Source: AC-69 sp036519575
GTDB lineage: Bacteria > Actinomycetota > UBA4738 > HRBIN12
NCBI GenBank assembly: GCA_036519575.1
Contig: DATDKZ010000010.1
Coordinates: 1 to 5,538, forward strand
Direction of reading: 5' to 3'
Length of the DNA stretch: 5,538 nt
Within the stretch, counting starts at the first letter, position 1; each line of letters opens with the position of its first letter. This document shows positions 1 to 4,092 of this stretch, in pieces. Both the position numbers and the translations under genes were made by a program. A model generated the notes under the pieces. It did no database searches and had not been told where the DNA came from. It saw nothing but the letters and a program-made list of their open reading frames with translations.

Positions 1-929
1 CCGAGGAGGGCTTCCTGGCCACGGCCAACAACAAGGTTCACGGCGACGCTTACCCCCATCTCATCGGCCATGACTTCCTCCCCCCGTTCCGGGCCAGGCG
101 GATCGTCGAGCTCCTGACCTCGACGGAGCGGCACACCCAAAAGACCTTCTCGGCCATCCAGCTCGACACGGTGTCCATCCCGGCTCGGGAGAACGCGCGG
201 CGGCTCGTCGAGGTTGAACCGGCGACCGACCGGCAGAAGGAGGCCATCGCTCATCTCCAGGACTGGGACGGTGACCAGGCCGCCGGATCGGTGACCGCGT
301 GCATCTACCAGGTATGGTTGAAGCACGTCGCTCGGCAGGTGCTTCTTCCCAGGCTGGGACCGGAGCTGTACATCCACTACTACGGTCGGCGCGACGGGTC
401 CAACGGCTTCCAGCTCCAGGCGCTCCCCAACCTGCTGGCGAACCCGACGGCCAGATGGTTCGGGGCGGACGGGCGTCGAGCCCTCGACGACGTCCTCCGC
501 CGCGCTTTGGACGACGCGATCGACGAGCTCGAGGAGCGGCTCGGCAACGACATGGACGCCTGGCGGTGGGGCGCGGTGCACCAAGTCGTGTTCGCCGGGC
601 CGCTCGCTCTGATCCCCGACCTGGCCGAGCTCTTCACCGGCGGTGTGGTCGAGGCGGGCGGGGACGAACAGACGATCAGCCAGGGAGGGTTCGAGCCCGA
701 CCACTCCTACGACGTCGCGGTGGTGTCCTCATGGCGCCAGATCCTGGATCTCTCGGACGTGGATGCCGCCGTGGGGGTCCATACGACCGGCCAGTCCGGG
801 CATCCGGCGTCGGGGCACTGGAACGACCTCCTCCCGCTGTGGGCCAAGGGCGAGCATCACCCGCTGGCGTTCACGAGGCAGGCGGTGGAAGCCCACGCCG
901 AGGCAACTCTCACCCTGGTGCCGCGGTAA
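1..929 (+). CDS. Penicillin acylase family protein, C-terminal part (5' end outside window)
   Basis: The reading frame is open from the left edge (first full codon at 3) to a TAA at 927-929, giving 308 residues. Family members are usually about 700-800 residues, so this is the distal part of the beta chain. It begins with EEGFLATANNKV, then YPHLIGHDFLPPFRARRI, a pattern I recognise from penicillin/cephalosporin/AHL acylases. Later come GGDEQT near residue 216 and HTTGQSGHPASGHWNDLLPLW near residues 261-281, followed by EHHPLAFTRQAVEAHAEATLTLVP at the C-terminus. These enzymes are N-terminal nucleophile hydrolases that self-cleave and hydrolyse amide bonds of acylated amines. They are often exported. 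The catalytic N-terminal Ser and any signal peptide lie upstream, so neither activity nor location can be checked. Substrate is unknown: beta-lactam, acyl-homoserine lactone or lipopeptide are all possible. A GTG at 171 is internal (residue 57), not the start, because family homology extends upstream of it. crgA follows after 12 nt on the same strand. Confidence 0.88.
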   Translation, partial: EEGFLATANNKVHGDAYPHLIGHDFLPPFRARRIVELLTSTERHTQKTFSAIQLDTVSIPARENARRLVEVEPATDRQKEAIAHLQDWDGDQAAGSVTACIYQVWLKHVARQVLLPRLGPELYIHYYGRRDGSNGFQLQALPNLLANPTARWFGADGRRALDDVLRRALDDAIDELEERLGNDMDAWRWGAVHQVVFAGPLALIPDLAELFTGGVVEAGGDEQTISQGGFEPDHSYDVAVVSSWRQILDLSDVDAAVGVHTTGQSGHPASGHWNDLLPLWAKGEHHPLAFTRQAVEAHAEATLTLVPR

Positions 930-941
930 CCTAGCCGAGCG

Positions 942-1196
942 ATGCCGGAGTCTCGAGGTCGACAGAAGCAGCGGCGCCGGCCGTACGTGCCGCCGCCTCA
1001 GAAGAAGAAGCGCAAGCCCAGCCCTCGCTGGTTCGGTGTGTTGATCCTCGGACTGATGGGCGTCGGTGTGGCCATGATCGTCCTGAACTACATGGGGTTG
1101 CTGCCGGGCACCGAGTTCGGGGCCCGGAACCTCTATCTGTGGCTCGGGCTCGGCCTGATCGCCCTGGGCTTCGGCGGCGCCACCCAGTGGCGCTGA
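942..1196 (+). CDS. crgA: Cell division protein CrgA
   Basis: This 84-residue protein has the size and layout of CrgA (UPF0233). It has a basic, proline-containing N-terminus (residues 4-28, rich in Arg/Lys with PYVPPP). A first membrane segment spans about residues 30-50 and starts with PRWFGVLILGLMG. A short loop with LPGTEFG follows, and a second membrane segment (about 64-80) ends in the typical GFGGATQWR. Family knowledge: CrgA is a small two-pass inner-membrane protein of actinobacteria that binds FtsZ, FtsQ and penicillin-binding proteins, and it influences septum assembly and peptidoglycan synthesis. The ATG at 942 is chosen because it gives the normal family start (MPxS-basic). The sequence before it shows only a weak ribosome-binding site, so translation may depend partly on ribosomes ending 12 nt upstream on the acylase gene. 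In many actinobacteria crgA lies near pknB/pbpA and the origin. Here the left neighbour is an acylase and the right neighbour is convergent, so that arrangement is not seen. Confidence 0.93.
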   Translation: MPESRGRQKQRRRPYVPPPQKKKRKPSPRWFGVLILGLMGVGVAMIVLNYMGLLPGTEFGARNLYLWLGLGLIALGFGGATQWR

Positions 1197-1220
1197 CCTC
1201 AGCGCTGCCCGGTGCCCGAA

Positions 1221-1266
1221 TCACATCCATGTGATCTTTCACAGCATTTTCCACAGCTGTGGGAAA
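1221..1266. repeat. Cluster of short palindromes between convergent genes
   Basis: The 72-nt gap between the crgA stop and the stop of the opposing small gene contains several inverted repeats. TCACATCCATGTGA (1221-1234) is a perfect 6+2+6 inverted repeat. TGTGATCTTTCACA (1230-1243) shares its right half and forms another repeat with 5-nt arms and a 4-nt spacer. TTTTCCACAGCTGTGGGAAA (1247-1266) is a 20-nt palindrome with one mismatched pair. The last could fold as an 8-bp stem with an AGCT loop, with a U-G wobble in the crgA-sense RNA. Position suggests transcription termination for both genes, but no T-tract follows on either strand. The alternative is protein-binding sites: TTTTCCACA at 1247-1255 fits a DnaA-box consensus. 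The palindromes are directly visible. Their function is not established. Confidence 0.5.
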
Positions 1267-1268
1267 CC

Positions 1269-1538
1269 TCAGCCAGGAGTGAGGTCCCCGGCGGCGGGCC
1301 GCCGAACCACCTCCATCGGCTCACCGCAGTGCCTGGGGATCTGGAGCTCCCCCAGCCGGGTCACGCGGAACTCCGTGCCGCATTCCCGGCACACCAGGAA
1401 GACATCGAGCTCCTCGACGTCCTCGACCTCCGGGCTCTCCCTGGGCCCGGGACCGGAGGCGGCACGGAGCGCGATCATTCCTACCCAGGCGATGGCCATC
1501 GCCATCAGGACCGCCGTGAGCACCACCCACCAACTCAC
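1269..1538 (-). CDS. Small membrane-anchored protein with a desulforedoxin-like CxxC...HCG metal site
   Basis: I do not recognise a named family. The longest ORF begins at 1586, but I choose the GTG at 1538-1536. It forms a GTGA overlap with the thiolase stop (TGA 1537-1535), and a GGAG lies 8 nt upstream of it. The extra 16 residues of the longer form (Arg/Gly-rich) would lie wholly within thiolase coding sequence. The chosen form has 89 residues. Residues 2-26 (SWWVVLTAVLMAMAIAWVG...) form one hydrophobic helix, followed by an acidic linker (about 32-45). A compact metal-site pattern follows: C50-x2-C53, then x16, then H70-C71-GEPM, ending in a Pro/Gly tail. The spacing is close to desulforedoxin (CxxC-x15-CC-G..M), with His replacing the first Cys of the CC pair, so Zn or Fe with Cys3His ligands is plausible. 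One-pass anchoring with the metal domain probably in the cytoplasm is inferred. Coupling to thiolase suggests co-expression, not a proven shared function. Confidence 0.75.
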   Translation of the reverse strand: MSWWVVLTAVLMAMAIAWVGMIALRAASGPGPRESPEVEDVEELDVFLVCRECGTEFRVTRLGELQIPRHCGEPMEVVRRPAAGDLTPG

Positions 1539-2731
1539 GGGATGCGCTCCAGGACCATCGCGTTGGCCATCCCCCCGCCCTCGCACATGACCTGGAGCCC
1601 GTACCGGCCCCGGCGTCGCTCCAGCTCAGCGACCAGGTCGGCCGTGAGCCTTGCACCGCTCGCCCCCACCGGATGACCCATGGCGATGGCGCCGCCGTTC
1701 GGGTTCACGTGCTCATCGAACCAGGCGCCCGGGATCTCGAGCTCTCGCTTCCACGCAAGCACGACCGACGCGAAGGCCTCGTTGATCTCCGCCACGTCGA
1801 CGTCCTCGAGCGCAAGGCCGGCCCGGTCGAGCACCATGCGCGTGGCCGGGATGGGGCCGGTCAGCATGAGCACCGGATCGTCGCCGACCACGGCGAAGGA
1901 CACCAGCCGGGCACGTGGTCGAAGCCCGAGCTCCTCGGCCCACTCCGCTGAGGCCACCAGCACCGCGGCGGCCCCGTCGGAGATCTGCGAGGAGTTCCCG
2001 GCAGTGACGGTCCACCCGAGCCGGCCGGGGAACATCTCCTCGAAGGCCGGGGATCGAAACGCCGGCTCCAGGGCCCGCATCCGATCCCGGTCGGGCTCCA
2101 TCCGAACGCCCTCGTCGCGGTCAAGCAACTCCCCCCCGCCGTCGGGCTTCACCAGGACGAGGTGCTCCCGGAACCACCCCTCGCGGGTGGCCCGGGCGGC
2201 CCGCTCGTGCGAGCGGTAGCCGAAGTCGTCCTGCTCCTCGCGCGAGATTCCCCATCTCGAGGCGATCAGCTCGGCGGAGATGCCCTGGGGGACGAGCTCG
2301 CCCTCGTACCGAACCGACAGCGAGGGCGGGAACGGGTTGCCGCCCGCCATCGATGAGCCGAGTGGCACCCGGGTCATGTGCTCCAGGCCCGAGGCCACGA
2401 CGAGGTCGTAAGCCCCGGCCATGACCCCCTGCGCGGCGAAGTGGATCGCCTGCTGCGAGGACCCGCACTGCCGGTCGACCGTGGTGGAGGGGACGCCTTC
2501 CGGCAGCCCGGCCGCGAGCCATGCGTTCCGGGCCACGTTGAGGGATTGGTCGCCGACCTGCGACACGCATCCGGCGATGTGGTCATCCACCAGCGCGGCG
2601 TCGAGGCCCGTTCGGTCAACCAAGTCCCGGAGGACGACGGACAGGAGGCCCACCGGATGGACGTCCGTGTAGGCACCGCCTCGCCTGCCCATGGGAGTTC
2701 GGATGGCCTCGACGATGACCGCCTCGCGCAC
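1535..2731 (-). CDS. Thiolase (acetyl-CoA acetyltransferase / 3-ketoacyl-CoA thiolase)
   Basis: This is a full-length thiolase of 398 residues, the normal size. It begins MREAVIVEAIRTPMGRRGG, a typical thiolase start. The nucleophile is C89 in VDRQCGSSQQA. The NEAF motif is at 317-320, the base H353 is in NPNGGAIAMGHPVGASGAR, and the second active-site Cys is C383 in CEGGGMANA. All four catalytic elements are present. Such enzymes are cytosolic tetramers that either cleave 3-ketoacyl-CoA with CoA in beta-oxidation or condense two acetyl-CoA. The CGS-QQA block, the ASVVLAW segment after NEAF and the short central loop recall actinobacterial FadA/FadA5-type degradative thiolases. I therefore favour degradation, but chain length or steroid side-chain specificity cannot be read here. 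The start is GTG at 2731-2729, with AGGAGG 4 nt upstream. No hydratase or dehydrogenase partner lies beside it. The next gene downstream overlaps its stop by 4 nt. Confidence 0.95.
   Translation of the reverse strand: MREAVIVEAIRTPMGRRGGAYTDVHPVGLLSVVLRDLVDRTGLDAALVDDHIAGCVSQVGDQSLNVARNAWLAAGLPEGVPSTTVDRQCGSSQQAIHFAAQGVMAGAYDLVVASGLEHMTRVPLGSSMAGGNPFPPSLSVRYEGELVPQGISAELIASRWGISREEQDDFGYRSHERAARATREGWFREHLVLVKPDGGGELLDRDEGVRMEPDRDRMRALEPAFRSPAFEEMFPGRLGWTVTAGNSSQISDGAAAVLVASAEWAEELGLRPRARLVSFAVVGDDPVLMLTGPIPATRMVLDRAGLALEDVDVAEINEAFASVVLAWKRELEIPGAWFDEHVNPNGGAIAMGHPVGASGARLTADLVAELERRRGRYGLQVMCEGGGMANAMVLERIP
1547..1550 (-). promoter_or_regulatory. Ribosome-binding site fixing the GTG start at 1538
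   Basis: Read on the minus strand, the segment before the GTG is GGAGCGCATCCC, placing GGAG 8 nt from the start codon. The site lies inside the last codons of the thiolase gene. This spacing and the GTGA stop-start overlap are the main reasons to prefer this start over the upstream ATG at 1586. Confidence 0.6.
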
Positions 2732-2735
2732 GGTG

Positions 2736-2741
2736 CCTCCT
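2736..2741 (-). promoter_or_regulatory. Strong ribosome-binding site of the thiolase gene
   Basis: On the minus strand TGAGGAGG is followed by CACC and the GTG start, a full Shine-Dalgarno match with short 4-nt spacing. It supports GTG at 2731-2729 as the true start. It also contrasts with the divergent dehydrogenase gene, which has no such site upstream of its ATG. Confidence 0.75.
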
Positions 2742-2758
2742 CAGGTCGCGCCCCTCCG

Positions 2759-2785
2759 AGTCTACGCACGGCGGGTCGATCCCAA
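2759..2785 (-). promoter_or_regulatory. Possible promoter of the thiolase operon
   Basis: On the minus strand TAGACT (2764-2759) fits a TAnnnT actinobacterial -10 element. TTGGGA (2785-2780) matches TTGACA at four of six positions, with a 15-nt spacer that is shorter than ideal. This would start RNA roughly 20 nt before the GTG and leave room for the AGGAGG site. The proposed -35 overlaps one arm of the inverted repeat described separately. This is a weak consensus match only. Confidence 0.25.
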
Positions 2786-2818
2786 ACCGCCGGCCTCGTG
2801 ACACAATCCCTTGGGATC
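2778..2818. promoter_or_regulatory. Inverted repeat (candidate operator) between divergent thiolase and dehydrogenase genes
   Basis: GATCCCAA (2778-2785) and TTGGGATC (2811-2818) are perfect 8-bp inverted copies separated by 25 nt, so their centres are 33 nt apart, about three helical turns. A further ATCCC at 2806-2810 makes a compact ATCCC-TT-GGGAT palindrome with the right arm. The left arm overlaps the weak thiolase -35 and the right arm ends 3 bp before the dehydrogenase ATG. That position would suit a regulator acting on both genes. The repeat is visible in the sequence. A regulator and its identity are inferred, and GC-rich DNA gives such repeats by chance fairly often. Confidence 0.35.
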
Positions 2819-2820
2819 CG

Positions 2821-4068
2821 ATGACAGGAGGCGGTCTGGGCGCGTACGAGGCGGTACGAGGGTTCTTCGAGGCAGCTGCGGACCGACTGGCGCTCGACGG
2901 CTCGATGCGCGCCCTGCTCGATACCCATCGCCGGTCAACGACCGTGCAGGTCCGCGTTCCGATGGACGACGGCGCGCTTGCCACGTTCGAGGGGTACCGG
3001 ATCCAGCACAACAACGCGCGGGGCCCGTACAAGGGCGGCCTTCGCTACCACCAGACCGTGGCCCCAGACGAGATCAAGTGCTTCTCCGCGCTCATGACAT
3101 GGAAGTGCGCGCTCCTCGACATCCCGTTCGGCGGCGGCAAAGGGGGCGTGGCCGTCGACCCCAAGAAGCTGTCGGAGGGAGAGCTCGAGCGGCTCTCGCG
3201 GTCGTTCATCCGTGAGATCGCCCCCGTGATCGGGCCGTACACCGACATCCCCGCTCCGGACGTGAACACCGGGGCCCGCGAGATGGGGTGGATGTACGAC
3301 GAGTACAGCCGGATGTACGGGGACACGCCGGCCATCCTGACCGGCAAGCCCATCGCCCTCGGCGGCTCGCTGGGGCGCGAACAGGCCACAGGCCGCGGCG
3401 GGTTTCTGTGCCTCGACCGAATCGCCCACCACCGGGGGTGGACCCGGGAGAAGATCCGCATCGCGGTCGAGGGGTACGGCAACGCGTCGTCCTGGTTCTC
3501 CATCTTCGCCAGCGCCGCCGGCTACCGGATCGTCGCCGTGTCCGACAGCAAGGGCGCCATCCACAATCCTGAGGGCCTCGATCCCACTGCCGTCTTGGAG
3601 CACAAACATGCCACGTCGAGCGTGATCGACTACAAGCAGGCCGACACCATCGCCGGCGACGACCTCCTTGCGCTGGACTGCGAGGTCCTGGTGCCCGCGG
3701 CCATGGAGGAGCACATCCGCGACGACAACGCCGATGCCGTGCAGGCGAATCTGATCCTTGAGGTCGCCAACTATCCAACAACGCCGAAGGCGGACGAGAT
3801 CCTGAAGGCAAAGGGCGCGACCGTGATCCCGGACATCCTGGCCAGCGCCGGAGGCGTGGTGGTCTCCTACATCGAGTGGGTTCAGAACCTGGAACGAGAA
3901 CGGTGGAGCGAGGACCGGGTGAACGGGCGACTGGCCGAGCTGATGTACGGTGCCACCGACGCCGTGCTCGGACGAGCCCACGAGAAGGGCGTCACCAATC
4001 GCGAGGCGGCCTACGAGCTCGCGGTCGACCGCGTGGCGGAGGCCGAGCGCCTCCGCGGCAACTGGTGA
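2821..4068 (+). CDS. gdhA: Glutamate dehydrogenase (Glu/Leu/Phe/Val dehydrogenase family)
   Basis: At 415 residues this matches the small hexameric glutamate dehydrogenases. These are cytosolic enzymes that interconvert glutamate and 2-oxoglutarate plus ammonia with NAD(P). The substrate domain (about 8-180) holds GPYKGGLRYH (K71), MTWKCALLDIPFGGGKGG (K95 and K107, the latter the catalytic Lys) and PAPDVNT (D147). These sit at one constant offset of 18 from K89, K113, K125 and D165 of the Clostridium symbiosum enzyme as I recall them. S349 in VVVSYIEWVQN matches the glutamate-contacting Ser, so glutamate is favoured over leucine or phenylalanine. The Rossmann domain (about 180-340) has GYGNASSW at 218-225, with Ser where Gly or Ala is usual, and D242 after the second strand. 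NAD versus NADP cannot be decided. ATG 2821 is the only upstream start, because no start codon precedes it in frame as far as the edge of the thiolase gene. It lacks a ribosome-binding site. AGGAGG lies inside the ORF at 2826-2831, 4 nt before an in-frame CTG at 2836, so leaderless initiation or a CTG start is possible. Confidence 0.95.
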   Translation: MTGGGLGAYEAVRGFFEAAADRLALDGSMRALLDTHRRSTTVQVRVPMDDGALATFEGYRIQHNNARGPYKGGLRYHQTVAPDEIKCFSALMTWKCALLDIPFGGGKGGVAVDPKKLSEGELERLSRSFIREIAPVIGPYTDIPAPDVNTGAREMGWMYDEYSRMYGDTPAILTGKPIALGGSLGREQATGRGGFLCLDRIAHHRGWTREKIRIAVEGYGNASSWFSIFASAAGYRIVAVSDSKGAIHNPEGLDPTAVLEHKHATSSVIDYKQADTIAGDDLLALDCEVLVPAAMEEHIRDDNADAVQANLILEVANYPTTPKADEILKAKGATVIPDILASAGGVVVSYIEWVQNLERERWSEDRVNGRLAELMYGATDAVLGRAHEKGVTNREAAYELAVDRVAEAERLRGNW

Positions 4069-4076
4069 CCGCGGAG
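4051..4076. terminator. GC-rich hairpin spanning the glutamate dehydrogenase stop, possible bidirectional terminator
   Basis: CTCCGCGG (4051-4058) and CCGCGGAG (4069-4076) are perfect 8-bp inverted arms around a 10-nt loop, CAACTGGTGA, that ends in the dehydrogenase TGA. The opposing peptidase gene stops at 4093, only 24 nt beyond the dehydrogenase stop, so transcripts from both sides meet here. The hairpin is stable and works on either strand. No run of T follows on either side, so it is not a classical intrinsic terminator. U-less hairpins have been proposed as terminators in actinobacteria. Chance is possible because CCGCGG is common in such DNA. Confidence 0.45.
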
Positions 4077-4092
4077 ATAAGCCGACGCTGAC

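Noticed and set aside
171..929. Complete 252-residue gene starting at GTG 171
   Set aside because: The frame stays open to the window edge and the upstream residues match the acylase family (TANNKV, YPHLIGHDFLPPFRARRI), so this is a fragment of a longer gene.
1221..1243. Canonical CRP/FNR-type binding site
   Set aside because: CRP sites are TGTGA-N6-TCACA. Here the spacers are 4 nt and the first pair is in the opposite order, and no promoter is expected between converging genes.
931..1254. 107-residue minus-strand ORF covering crgA
   Set aside because: It covers the whole of crgA on the opposite strand and shows no family signature; crgA matches its family along its full length.
1235..1266. 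Replication origin (DnaA-box cluster)
   Set aside because: Only one box matches the consensus well, no dnaA, dnaN or rpmH is present, and there is no extended AT-rich unwinding region.
1212..1676. 154-residue plus-strand ORF running from the crgA downstream gap into the thiolase region
   Set aside because: Apart from about 57 nt it is antisense to two supported genes, and its Pro/His/Arg-rich translation has no domain. The gap itself is better explained by palindromes.
2935..3981. 348-residue ORF on the minus strand opposite the glutamate dehydrogenase gene
   Set aside because: It is fully antisense to a strongly conserved enzyme, with low-complexity Val/Gly/Arg/His-rich translation and no motif, so it is a codon-bias shadow.
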